Below, piece after piece: positions 9,554 through 19,995 of a stretch of DNA of 64,000 bases (position 1 is the stretch's first letter; each line of letters opens with the position of its first letter). The translations under genes and the position numbers were made by a program. The stretch comes from Lentibacillus juripiscarius JCM 12147 (GTDB taxonomy: Bacteria > Bacillota > Bacilli > Bacillales_D > Amphibacillaceae), in contig BBCA01000004.1 in assembly GCA_001311805.1 (NCBI GenBank), positions 39,367 to 103,366 on the forward strand, given 5' to 3'. The notes under the pieces are model-generated. The model did not search any database, was not told the DNA's origin, and saw only the letters and a program-made list of their open reading frames with translations.

Positions 9554-9590
9554 GAAACGTGCACCTCAACGATTCGAGGTGCACGTTTTA
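9554..9590 (+). terminator. Rho-independent terminator
   Basis: AAACGTGCACCTC pairs perfectly with GAGGTGCACGTTT around a 7-nt loop; T runs on both sides allow it to serve the convergent rocB-like gene as well. Confidence 0.9.
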
Positions 9591-9652
9591 TATAGATTCT
9601 GATTCACCAAGCAAGTCTGTTCGAATGATTATTTTCCTGCCTTTGTATGGAC

Positions 9653-9676
9653 GATCGACCTGTCCCCCTGTCCCTA
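9653..9676. repeat. REP-like right half
   Basis: CGACCTGTCCCCCTGTCCC ends within the stop codon region of the rocB-like gene on the minus strand. Confidence 0.6.
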
Positions 9677-11338
9677 TACCACACAGAATTCGTTTAACAG
9701 GTGTTTAGTGGTCTGCTTTACTAGTATTGGCAGTGTTTCAAAGGAATACGGTTTATACACGCGCTCCGTCCATTTATGCCCATCTTTTCCATATACGCCC
9801 ATGTTGATCGATGGCAGGTTAAATTCTTTGATCGTTGCAAAAGGAACATTATAAAGTTTTTCCCATTCCGGCAGATTTTCCAGCAATGGCGTGAGCTGCT
9901 CTTCTGTTTCATGGCTGGAAAGAAAACTTCCATCAGCCAGGTAAGGAAAGAATTTTTTTCACGGCAAATGTTTCGCCAGTTTCTTCACCGACAGCCTCTA
10001 TGACGGATTCAACTGATTTTTTGATATGCTGGTCTCTTGTGCTCTCCTCTTTTAAATAGTTATGTGGCAAAATGGCGGTGCAAAAACAAGATGACGCGGG
10101 CTTTTTGTTTGGATCCAGTTCCTGCAGTGCGCTGACAATCTCGAAGTTCAGCTCCCGCAATTCACTTGTCTCACTGTCCGCTAACACTTGATTAATGGCG
10201 GCACGTGTATCAATTACTTTATCCTCCAGGTATGCTACAAACTCACTGTACGTTGTTACCTCAATCTCCCATGATAAATCACGCGTCGGATAGCCTGTTT
10301 TTTCAATAAATGCATGAAACTGTTTCTGCAGGTATTGTTCGGCTTCGCTGCATACGTTTTGCGTTTCCGACAGCAGCTGGTCAAGAGCTTCTTCAGGTGT
10401 CGCTTCAAACAAAAATAATTGAAATAAAGCTGACTGCTCGACGCTGTTTGTACCGTATACTGCTGTTTCGTATCCCGCTGATACAGGCATGTCGGCGGAA
10501 GCACGTACTCACCGGGGATTGTTTCGGCCAGTTCATAATTGTTATGGATTCGTTCGGTAATTTTTGCCGCGATAAAGTTTGGATCAATCCCAGCAAGTGT
10601 ATCTCCGACATGTGCTTCTCTTCCATATATGAAGAAACTTGGCAGTATTTTACCCGCTGTGCCAGTGTACACATATTTGTTTACATCGCCATCGTATAGC
10701 GGAGTCGTAAAATCTGTATTAATAGCCACTATATACTCCAGCTGGTGCTTGTGCTGGATGCGCTTCAGTTCAGAAAGCGCGCCTGTAATCCCTTTATGCT
10801 CGCTTTCTTCATCACCATTGATAACCAGTAAAATATTTCCGCTCAATTCTTCGGGGTGTTCAGAAAAATAAAGCAGATTCGCAATGTGAACCGCTGCACC
10901 ACTTTTCATATCGAGTGCCCCGCGGCCGAATAGCCAATCCCCTGATTGTGCCTGCTGTTTAAGTTCCTCATCATATTCATAGGAGCGAAAGAATGCTTCC
11001 AATGCATCTGGTGAAAAAGCCTTATCTTTCAGTAACCCAAAATCCTCCACCCCAACGGTATCGATATGGGCCTGATAAATAACCGTTTCTTTCGTTTGAG
11101 CGGCTCCTTCCACAAAAGCAAACAGATTTTTTCTTCCAGACGAATCTCCTTTAACATCCTGGATCCATAAATGATTGGCATGCTGCTGAAAATACGGAAA
11201 AGTATCCAGCAGTCTTTTAATCTCCTCCACAATAGCTGCCTCACCATCCGTACTATTAATACTGTTGATTCCAACCAAGTGTCTCGTTATCTTTTCTACC
11301 TGCTCCTTGGTCGAAAGAGATCGTAGTTGATGATACAT
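9674..11338 (-). CDS. rocB: RocB-like M20 family peptidase, copy 1
   Basis: About 550 residues, the length of B. subtilis RocB (arginine utilisation), an M20/M25/M40 metallopeptidase relative. Metal-site motifs: YQAHIDTVGV (His, Asp), FGRGALDMKSGAA (Asp), INGDEESEHKGI (Glu-Glu), and later REAHVGDTLAGIDP. A missing T near 10415 and another shift near 9950 split it. Start ATG 11338. It lies 26 bp downstream of an alanine/glycine:cation symporter gene on the same strand, so import and peptidase are probably one transcript. The exact substrate of RocB proteins is not established. Confidence 0.88.
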
Positions 11339-11364
11339 AGCTGTTCCCTCCAGTAATTTTTAAA

Positions 11365-12810
11365 TTATGTTGTTTTGCCAGCCGTCTGTTTATGATTCTT
11401 CTTAAAGTAGTCGTCTGTAATCGACTTCACCTGTTTGCTGAGTAGAACGACAGCGATCATATTTGGCAGTGCAATCATCGCTAACAATAAATCCAGGAAT
11501 TGCCAAATGAACTGCAGGCCGCCAATCGCACCCAGCACAATGGCAGCTAAATAAACCCCGCGCATCACAATGGAAAACCTGTGCCCAAAGAGAAATTCCG
11601 CTTGTTTTTCTCCATAATAAATAATGATTAACACCGTTGTAATCACAAAGAAAAATAGAATAACAGATATCAGACTTCCAGCCAGCGAAGAACCAAACAG
11701 ACTTGCGAAAGCGTTTGGCACCATGTCCGCCGCGTTATCTGGTCCGACTTTTGTCCAGGCGCCGGTGGTAATAATAACCAGTGCTGTCATCGTACAGACA
11801 ACCATCGTATCGATAATACTTTTAGAAAAACTCGGCATTTGCCCAACAAATGCCCTAGTTTTTCTTATAAGGTCATCCATTATTTATACTCTGTGACGTT
11901 ACAAAGATTCCCCAGAACCCCTGCTTTGCTGGATGATTATTTTTTGCTGCGGAGTGTGCAATTGGCGCTGTTCCCATACCTGCCTCATTGGAATACAGCC
12001 CGCGCGCAAGCCCCCAGCGAATCGCAGCCGCTACCCCAGCTCCCAGGAATCCACCAGCAGCGGAAATCGGCTGGAATGCATATTCGAAAATCAGCCCGAA
12101 TGCCGAGGCACGTCTCCGATATTTACAGCCAAAACACTGATGACGCCAATCATATAAACAATCACCATAAACGGAATTAACTTTTCGGTTACGCGTCCAA
12201 TCAGCTTGATTCCACCAACGATTACCATCCCAACAAGCAGCATGACAACCAATCCTGTCCAAACCGGCGCTATACCAAATGACCCATTCACCGTTTCTGC
12301 CACCGAGTTTGCCTGCACCATTGTACTAGCTACTATCTCCAGCATTAAAGCGAAGGCAAAGAAATAAGCAACCTTCTTCCAGCCCAGTCCCTTTCGAATA
12401 TAGTACATGGGCCCGCCAACATATTCGCCTTTTCCATTTTTTCACGGTAATGAATGCCCAGTACAACTTCCGAATACTTCGTGGCCATTCCAATCAGTGC
12501 CACAACCCACATCCAGAATATAGCACCCGGACCACCCAAGGCAATGGCTACCGGAACCCCGACAATGTTTGCTGCTCCCATTGTAGATGCCAGTGCACTT
12601 GTCGTAGCCTGAAATGGTGATACCGACCCCGGCGCATTACTTTTGTAAATATTTTTCCAAAGGTTTGGTTAAGTATATGTGGAAGATGCTGAATTTGAAA
12701 AAACCAAGCCTGAATGTCAGGTAAATCCCTCCGCCCAACAATAATAAAATCATTGGCAATCCCCATATAACTTCCGTAATTTCAGCTATAACTTGCGTGA
12801 ATTTATCCAT
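11365..12810 (-). CDS. AGCS family sodium:alanine/glycine symporter, copy 1, with inserted hairpin
   Basis: Membrane transporter of the AlsT/DagA type, about 480 residues. Starts MDKFTQVIAEITEVIWGLP; key segments are TMGAANIVGVPVAIALGGPG, GGPMYYIRKGLG, SNEAGMGTAPIAHSAAK and IDTMVVCTMTALVI. Frameshifts near 12640, 12437 (missing A) and 12110 (missing C) look like read errors. In addition about 80 bp are inserted between the GIF and IDT codons (11815-11902), which the paralogue at 18324 lacks; that insertion adds a stop and would inactivate the protein. Divergent from the iclR gene. Confidence 0.85.
11815..11902. mobile_element. small hairpin insertion inside the symporter gene
   Basis: Extra DNA relative to the paralogue. 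It carries AGAAAAACTCGGCATTTG and CAAATGCCCTAGTTTTTCT, two arms of 18-19 nt with one small bulge and a 4-nt loop. No clear target duplication and no second copy in this window. Size and fold fit a MITE-like or REP-like insertion. Confidence 0.55.
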
Positions 12811-12878
12811 CATTACCCCCCTCTAACAAGGTCAACTAATTTAGAAATCGCCTTCAATATCGTGTAAAAATAAATAAT

Positions 12879-12891
12879 TCCACATTGCGGA
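12879..12891. promoter_or_regulatory. candidate IclR operator
   Basis: TCCACATTGCGGA is an interrupted palindrome (TCCnC-3-GnGGA) in the divergent region between the symporter and iclR, 69 bp before the symporter start and just before a TATAAT at 12902. The form fits the short palindromes bound by many IclR regulators; no binding data. Confidence 0.3.
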
Positions 12892-13054
12892 TGTTTATCC
12901 GTATAATGAAATCATTGATTACTAATTATTTTATGTCATCTCTAATTATCTGTCAATATAGAAAATAAGTAACGTTCAATCGCCTTTTGAATCTCATTCC
13001 TGTGCTGGTATGTTAAAATAAAGATTAATTATTTGATAGAAAAGGGGGCTTGTT

Positions 13055-13788
13055 ATGATTCAATCCATTGATCGTGCCATGAAAATCATTTATACACTGT
13101 CTTCTGCACCAAATGAACCATGGAATATTACGGACATAGCGGAGCACACAGAATTGCCGGTCAGTACTGTTTACCGGCTGATCGATACATTGGAAGCACA
13201 CGACCTGATAACACCAATCCCTGATACCAAACAATTTAAATTGGGCTTCACATGGATAGAACTTGGGATGAAATTGTTCGAGAACCTCAGTTCAAAAGAA
13301 GTTGCCCGGCCCAGCCTCGAAAAACTGGCAATGGATGTGGAAGAAACAGTCTATCTCAACATACCTGCCAAGCGGGACTCCATTATCATTGACCGGGTAG
13401 ACAGCCCAAGAAAAGTGAAGGTTATTGACTCGATTGGGGAACGGATTCCTTTTAATATTGGTGCTGCCAACAAAGCTATTCTGGCCAATATGGATAGGCA
13501 GAAAGTAATACCAGTATTGAAAGATTTATCTACTGGCGGAAAAGATGTGGAAGAATTAATCAAACAGCTAAACCAGACAAAAGTGGATGGCTATTCCACC
13601 AGCTACGGTGAGAAAACAAAAGGCACCATCGCAGTCGCAGCACCAGTTATTGGATTCCAAAACAAACTGCACGGAGCAATCAGCATAGAATTTCTTGAAT
13701 ACGAAACAACAGAAGAGGAAATCCAAACCATGGCCAAAAAGTAAAACAAACAGCCCATACGATTTCCCAACAACTCGGAGGTGCATAG
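13055..13788 (+). CDS. IclR family transcriptional regulator
   Basis: About 244 residues. N-terminal winged helix-turn-helix (IDRAMKIIYTLSSAPNEPWN, ELPVSTVYRLIDTLEAH) and C-terminal IclR effector domain (DRVDSPRKVKVIDSIG, NIGAANKAILA, GYSTSYGEKTKGTIAVAAPV). A missing A near 13739 hides the true end, VKQTAHTISQQLGG, stop at 13788. Start ATG behind AAAGGGGG. It sits between the symporter/rocB unit and iadA, so it probably controls one or both; the effector is unknown. Confidence 0.92.
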
Positions 13789-13870
13789 GGAGTGGGGACC
13801 CCGGGCTCCTTGTCCCAGTTTTGTGCGGCTAATGCAGGGTCCCAAGGCTTTCTGTCCCGGTTTTTGCGAC
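13787..13870. repeat. REP-like element
   Basis: GGACCCCGGGCTCCTTGTCC follows the iclR stop directly, with a second GGTCCCAAGGCTTTCTGTCC copy at about 13844. They fill the gap before iadA. Confidence 0.65.
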
Positions 13871-13924
13871 GGGGCATGGAGTTTGCCTAGCCGGGATGCG
13901 GGTCTTATGATTGGAGGTCAACAC

Positions 13925-15075
13925 ATGATTACGGTTATTTATAATGGAGAAATTTACGCTCCGGAGCCACTTGGAGTAACGTCCATTCTAGTTATCAATC
14001 AAACGATTGTTAAGATAGGGGATGCCAATGAGGAAGCTTTGAGGAATTTAGGAATTGAATATGAGGTGGTTGATGCAAACGGGTCGGTCGTCGTTCCGGG
14101 ATTCATAGATCCTCATGTGCATTTAATTGGTGGTGGCGGAGAAGGCGGATTTGCTACCCGAACACCAGAAATACAGCTCAGTAACATGATCAAATCAGGT
14201 ATAACGACAGTCGCGGGACTCCTGGGAACAGATGGCACCACCCGTCACATGACGTCCCTGCTGGCAAAAGCACGCGGACTTGAGGAAGAAGGAATGACGA
14301 CTTTTATCTATACCGGGAACTATGCCGTCCCGACTCCTACAATCACATCAAACGTGAAAGATGACGTCATTTTGATCGATAAAGTTATTGGTGCAGGAGA
14401 GATAGCTATATCCGATTCCCGTTCAGGCCAGCCTTCTCTGCATGAATTAGCCAAACTGGTCGCTGAAGCGCGAGTCGGGGGGTATGTTAAGCGGAAAAGC
14501 AGGTGTAACTCACTTTCACACTGGTCCAGGAAAAGAGTATTTATCGCTATTGCATCAACTGCTCGAAGACTACGAAATTCCGCCATCCCAGCTTTATGCG
14601 ACCCACATTACCAGAAGCCGGGCACTGCTCGATGATGCTATTGCTTTAGCAAACAAGGGATCGTACGTGGATATGACAGCAGACAGCGAAACAGGCGAAT
14701 CTATTCGGTATTACAAAGAGAATGGCGGCGACATGAGGAAGCTGACCCTATCCTCTGACGGGAATGGAAGTCTTCCTAAGTTTGATAAAAGCGGGGAGTT
14801 AATAGGCTTTGATGTAGCCAGCACCCAAACACTGTATCAGCAAATGACTTCTGCCGTAAACGATGATGGCATGGCTTTAGAGGAAGTCTTGCCGCTTGTG
14901 ACAACGAATACATCAGATGTATTGCGGCTTACAAAAAGGAGGAATCCAGGAATCCAACGATGCCGATATAATAATTTTAGAAAAAGATTCCCTTTCCATT
15001 CAGCATGTGTTTGCCAAAGGACATCACATGATGAAAAATAGAGAACTGCTTGTAAAAGGTACATTTGAAAGTTGA
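13925..15075 (+). CDS. iadA: beta-aspartyl (isoaspartyl) dipeptidase
   Basis: Amidohydrolase-fold dinuclear zinc peptidase that cleaves isoaspartyl dipeptides; about 383 residues as in the family. Motifs: PGFIDPHVHLIGGGGEGG (first two zinc histidines), GTDGTTRHM, VTHFHTGPGKEYL, ATHITRS, LTLSSDGNGSLPKFD (catalytic Asp). TTGGAGGT precedes ATG 13925. An extra G near 14480 and a missing A near 14937 break the frame; the corrected end reads DADIIILEKDSLSIQHVFAK to the stop at 15073. With RocB-like peptidases and amino-acid symporters around it, it fits a peptide/amino-acid salvage block. Confidence 0.92.
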
Positions 15076-15083
15076 ATATCTAA

Positions 15084-15170
15084 GCGGGACGCGGGGACAG
15101 GCTTTCTGCCCCGCCGCTCCAACTCATTTCTAAAATTGGCGGAACGATGGACCTGTCCCCCCTGTCCCAA
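15084..15170. repeat. REP-like element, both halves
   Basis: Left half 15084-15112 (GGGACGCGGGGACAGGC) 9 bp after the iadA stop; inverted right half 15146-15170 (GGACCTGTCCCCCCTGTCCC) ends 1 bp before the stop codon of the convergent dehydrogenase gene. Confidence 0.85.
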
Positions 15171-15171
15171 C

Positions 15172-16125
15172 TCAAACCACGGCACAGAGTGATTTGCCGC
15201 CGTTCAGCACGCGTATGACTTCCTGTGCAATGAGCATGGCTGTCCGTGATTGCGATTCATCGGTCAGCCCGGCGATGTGCGGAGATAGATGGATAGATTC
15301 AATCTGGGACAGCAATGAATCCCTCTGGACAGGCTCCGTTTCGAGCACATCAAGGTAGGCACCAGCAATCTTTCCGGATTGGACAGCTTCAGCCAGATCC
15401 TGTTCATGTATGATTCCGCCTCTTGCTGAATTAATTACATAGGCATGAGACTTCATCAATGAAAATTTCTCTTTGTTGATCATGTGCCTGGTCACTTTGG
15501 TCAGCGGAACATGGACAGAAACGAAATCCGCTTCCGCAAGCATCTCATCAAGGGTTTCCACCGGTCTAACTCCAGTTTCTGCCAGTATATGATCGAAAGG
15601 TGTGACGAACGGATCATAGCCGATTGTTTCCATTCCGAAAGCGTTGGCCCGCTTGGCAACGCGGTGAGCGATTTCCCCCATCCCGATAAGACCGAGTTTT
15701 TTCCCATTTAATTCATACCCTGTAAAAAACTTGCGATCCCAGTTACCCCGGCGAACATCGGCATCCGCCTCAGCCAAAGGACGATACGCATCAAGCATTG
15801 CCGCCATCACATATTCCGCGACAGATGTCGCATTCGCATGTATCGCGGGAATGACCGGCATATTTCTTTCTTTTGCCGCCTCCAGATCAATGTTATCCAG
15901 CCCAACACCAAGACGGCCAATCACCTTGGCGTTTTTCGCTGCATCGAGCAGTTCAGGATCGACTTTTGTTTCATTCCGGACAATAAGCGCATCATAATTC
16001 GGCGCCAATTCCAGCAGCTCTTTTCTTTTCCGCCCCAGCTCCATATCATAATCCACGGAATAACCATTGCGCTTAAGCTCTTCCATCCCATCATTCCACA
16101 TCAACTCCGTCACAAGCACCTTCAT
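15172..16125 (-). CDS. D-isomer 2-hydroxyacid dehydrogenase (SerA/ComC-like)
   Basis: 317 residues, intact. NAD-dependent dehydrogenase: substrate domain with GRLGVGLDNIDLEAAK, Rossmann motif LGLIGMGEIAHRVAKRANA, catalytic Arg in NSARGGIIHE, Glu in LETEPV and His in LSPHIAGLT. Closest in type to short phosphoglycerate dehydrogenase or sulfolactate dehydrogenase proteins without an ACT domain; the exact substrate cannot be told. GGGAGTG precedes ATG. It is downstream of rocB copy 2 on the same strand. Confidence 0.9.
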   Translation of the reverse strand: MKVLVTELMWNDGMEELKRNGYSVDYDMELGRKRKELLELAPNYDALIVRNETKVDPELLDAAKNAKVIGRLGVGLDNIDLEAAKERNMPVIPAIHANATSVAEYVMAAMLDAYRPLAEADADVRRGNWDRKFFTGYELNGKKLGLIGMGEIAHRVAKRANAFGMETIGYDPFVTPFDHILAETGVRPVETLDEMLAEADFVSVHVPLTKVTRHMINKEKFSLMKSHAYVINSARGGIIHEQDLAEAVQSGKIAGAYLDVLETEPVQRDSLLSQIESIHLSPHIAGLTDESQSRTAMLIAQEVIRVLNGGKSLCAVV

Positions 16126-16289
16126 TGGACTTCACTCCCTTTTTTATAATAGTTCGCTTACCTATGTACCTATTCCTGACATCCCCGTCACATAAACACT
16201 TCTTGCCATTAGGCGCCGCACCTAACTGATTATATGCAAATCATGGCACCGGAATGCTCATGCCAGCCGGGACGCGAGGAACTGTCTCG

Positions 16290-17934
16290 CTACAACAATA
16301 GCTGGATGACGCGTTTTGTCAGGTTGGGGACGATTTCGAAAGAATAGGTCATTTCGGTTCTTTCCAGTTTTTTATGTGCATCCAAGCCATAAGGACCGAT
16401 ATTAATGACAGGAACGTCCAATTCCCGAATACCTTCATAATTAACATAATGTTTTGTTTCCCAGCCAGGATTATTATCAGAAACGGCTTGAATGTCTTCC
16501 TCGCCATCACTTATTGCTACAAAACTCATATCGGAAATATGCGGGAAAAATTTCGTACGACAATCGGGTGTTCATACATAGGTGTCATCTCTTCAATCGC
16601 CTGATGCAACGCTCTCATTAATTCTTTTTCTCCCGGTTTTTCGCCTGTCATTTCAACCCTTGGTGAGTATAAAGAAGAATAAAATAGAATAATAGTCGGG
16701 CTTTTATCTTCCATCCACTTCCAGGCTTCTTCCACCACTTTGACGGCGAACATACGTGTATCTAATTGTTTATCCTGCAGAAGCGAGTCTTTGAACGCAG
16801 CCATATGCGATTGAAAGGATTCACCATTTTCCCTGATCAGCATATCTTCCATCTCTTTGTATATCAGCACTTTCGGTTTCCACGGGATACCCGGATATGT
16901 TTCACCACGAATGGTACAGTATTTCTCATATCTGTCCTCCAGTGTTGAAAGGGCATTTTCAAAAGCCAGATAAGCCTGTTTTTTCAATTTGTCCAAAACA
17001 GTTTTAGGGGACCAGGAGTAGATAAAAAGTTATAATATACGAACGTGGACAGAGCAGTCTGGACGGTATAACTCGGTTTTAAATCCGCTTGTTTCAGGGA
17101 AACCGGGGGAACGGTCATTTCACCATGGGCTTCATCAGAAAGTTCCGGATTATAACTTATTTGCCTTGTCAATTCACTAGCGATAAAGTTTGGGTCTAAC
17201 CCTTCAAAAGGGGAACCAACATGTGTTTCCGCCCCTGTAATAAAAAAGGTTGGCAGCAATTTTCCAACGGTTCCTTTATAAATATACCGATTTTCATCAT
17301 TTTTATTGTCCGGGGAAACAAAGTCTGCATTAATAGCCGCCGTATAGGAAAAGCCATGTTCTTTTTCCCAGCGTTTCAGGATTTCTAAAGCAGACAAAAT
17401 GCCGTGTGAACTGTCTTCCTCATCACATTCAGCAAGGAATACAATATTTCCATCCAATTCTTCAGGATGTTCAGCAAAGTATTTTAAAAGGTATAAATTG
17501 CTGGCAACACCGCTTTTCATATCAAGGACACCGCGGCCGAAAAGCCAATCGCCTGATTCCAAATGAGTCCTGGCCGAAGCAGTAAGTCGATCTTCCTTAA
17601 GACTTTCCATTAATTGATCAGGAAAAAATGCCTGATCTTGAAGAGAATTAAAATCACCAACCCCGACTGTATCCAAGTGACCCATCAGAATCACCGCCCG
17701 CTTACTTGTTCCCTTCGTCCCCTTAACAAAGGCCAAAACATTGTACCTTTCTAATTCATCAGCCGTTGTCTGAGCCAACACGACATTGGCAGGATTATTT
17801 TTAAAATAAGACCAGGAAGAAATCATCGAATAAAGCGATTCAGCAAGGGCTTTTTCCCCGTTCGTGTTCACGATACTTGCAGTTTGCATTAACTGCTTTG
17901 TGAAAGCCAGCATATCGTCCCGGCATGCCAACAT
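16290..17934 (-). CDS. RocB-like M20 family peptidase, copy 2
   Basis: Paralogue of the gene at 9674 (about 545 residues). Motifs LMGHLDTVGVGDFN, FGRGVLDMKSGVASN, AECDEEDSSHGIL and ETHVGSPFEGLDPNF match the metal centre of copy 1; the C-terminus LDVPVINIGPYGLDAHKKLE parallels copy 1. ATG 17934 is chosen because GGGGGTGG lies 5 nt upstream; a longer frame to 17979 has no ribosome site. Shifts near 17010 and 16535 are in homopolymers. The genes flanking it duplicate the arrangement around copy 1. Confidence 0.85.
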
Positions 17935-18002
17935 AAATGCCACCCCCATATTAAAAAATACTTGACAAAAATATAACAATAGTAAGAAAAATAATCAAGC
18001 AG

Positions 18003-18155
18003 CACGCGGTGACAGGTTCCTTGTCCGAGATACAGCACAAGCTTGTTGGAGAGGTTTTTGCCGATACTAAAGCCCAGGGCATCAGTTGCAAAATCCCTTC
18101 CTGGTTCATCGATTTCCAAAACTTGGTGGGACAGTAAACCTGTCCCCTGTCCCAG
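18003..18155. repeat. REP-like element, both halves
   Basis: Left half 18003-18028 (CGGTGACAGGTTCCTTGTCC) and inverted right half 18124-18155 (GGGACAGTAAACCTGTCCCC) around about 95 bp, in the divergent region between rocB copy 2 and symporter copy 2. Confidence 0.8.
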
Positions 18156-18323
18156 AGTTGACGCACATTATAATTTTGTTATATTTTAAAAAGTTAAAAA
18201 GTAATTTACAAGCCGCTTCTACAGACCTACATTCCTCTTCCAAAATAAAAGCTATCATCGAACATGCATAACCCAGCCCCAACAATTTATGGCAGCATCG
18301 CCTAATTAGAAAGGAGTATTTTT

Positions 18324-19831
18324 ATGGGGGAATTATTGGAATCAATTGCAGCATTTCTTTGGGGGCTTCCTCTCATCATTACCATTTTCGTCACCGGTAT
18401 TTATTTGACGATCAGAAGCAAATTGTTTCAGTTTGTCCATTTGCCGCATATTCTGAAACAAGCATTTACAAACATGTTCAAAAAGAAGGATACCGATGAT
18501 AACTCCAAAGGGATCATTTCGTCATTTGAGGCAGTGAGTACAGCGGTTGGCGGGTCGGTGGGAGTCGCAAACATTGGGGGTGTGTCCACTGCAATTGCTG
18601 TCGGCGGACCTGGCGCCGTGTTCTGGATGTGGGTATGTGCTCTGTTTGGCATGATTATTAAAACGGTTGAAGTAACGCTTTCTGTCCATTATCGGAATAC
18701 AGACGAAAACGGGGATCCTTATGGCGGGCCGACCTACTACATGGAAAAAGGGCTCGGAGAAGAAAAAAAATTTTACCTATTGGATGATACCTGCCATTCT
18801 TTTCGGGTTCGGGATTTTTATTACATTCTTTTTCACCCTGCAAAACTACACCATTTCGGAAGCGGTCAGCTCCACTTTTGATATCAGCATGATTCCCATC
18901 TCTATAACATTAATGCTGCTGACATATTATGTGATTTATGGCGGAATTAAACATGTTGGCAAAGTCGCATCTAACTTGTACCGTTTATGGTGCTTTTTTA
19001 CATTTTGGCTGGTATTTACATTATTGTAAGTAACTTCACACAAATTGATGATGTGCTTGCCGCCATCTTTCAGGGTGCATTTGGAGGAACAGCTGCGGCT
19101 GGCGGTTTTACCGGTGCGGCTGTGGCCCAGGCAATTCAAATGGGGATGGCCCGGTCTGTTTACAGTAACGAGGGTGGCTGGGGAACATCACCTATGGTTC
19201 ACTCAACAGCTAAAGTCAATCATCCGGTTAAACAAGGTGTTTGGGGTGCTTTTGAGGTTTTATCGACACTATCGTTGTCTGCTCCATCACGGCATTCGTT
19301 ATCATCATTACTGGACAATGGTCAACAGGCCTATCCGGTGCACAATTGACCCTTTCCGCTTTTGAAGTCGGAGTCGGCGAAATCGGTCGCATTATAATTA
19401 CGTTAGCCGTTTTTCCTGTTCGGTTTAACAACCCTTACAGGCTGGTATGTCTATTATGAAGTTCTGCTTCGTCACTTGTTCCGAAACAAAAGTGCAAAAC
19501 TGAAAAGTCGTTTCCTGACGCTCTATAACTGGATTTACCCCATCCCGGGCACACTCCTGGTTATCTACGCCGTCATTCAGGGTATGCCAGGTCAGACAGT
19601 CTGGTACTTCGCCGATGTTGCATCGGCCATCCCCACCTTTATCAACGTTGTCGTCATTCTGATTTTAAGCAAAAATTCTTTGCACTACTAAGCGATTACA
19701 AAGCAAGATATATGGGAATCGGTGAAATCGACCCAACTATAGACATATTCTATGAAGACAGGGATGCGGGGTTGGGCTCCTTGTCCCAAGCGCCGCAAGA
19801 CAAGGCACAAGAGGATGACAAAGCTAAGTGA
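18324..19831 (+). CDS. AGCS family sodium:alanine/glycine symporter, copy 2
   Basis: About 500 residues, 10-11 membrane helices. [20 protein letters not shown] start, [76 protein letters not shown] precedes ATG. Frameshifts near 18770, 18790, 18985, 19265, 19425 and 19675. The reading frame runs through a REP-like repeat at its 3' end, which supplies the codons for [13 protein letters not shown] before the final QEDDKAK. It differs from copy 1 in lacking the hairpin insertion. Confidence 0.85.
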
Positions 19832-19986
19832 TGCTGCCGTGCAGGTTGTACTTCCCGCTGCTTGGGCCAGCCGGAACCCGTACGCACCGTGAAATCTTGT
19901 TAAAGAAAGGCTTCAGCTTCCACATAAGCCCGCCCCCTGTCATTTGTAAAAACTGGTGGGACGAGGGACCTGCCCCCACGTCCCTC
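19760..19986. repeat. REP-like element overlapping the symporter C-terminus
   Basis: Left half 19760-19789 (GGGATGCGGGGTTGGGCTCC...) lies inside the reading frame of symporter copy 2; inverted right half 19955-19986 (GGGACCTGCCCCCACGTCCC) ends 10 bp before the stop of hmp. Confidence 0.75.
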
Positions 19987-19995
19987 ATGTCTCGG

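Noticed and set aside
11365..11880. Separate small membrane protein starting MDDLIRKTR
   Set aside because: It is the C-terminal half of the symporter plus codons read through the inserted hairpin; there is no ribosome site.
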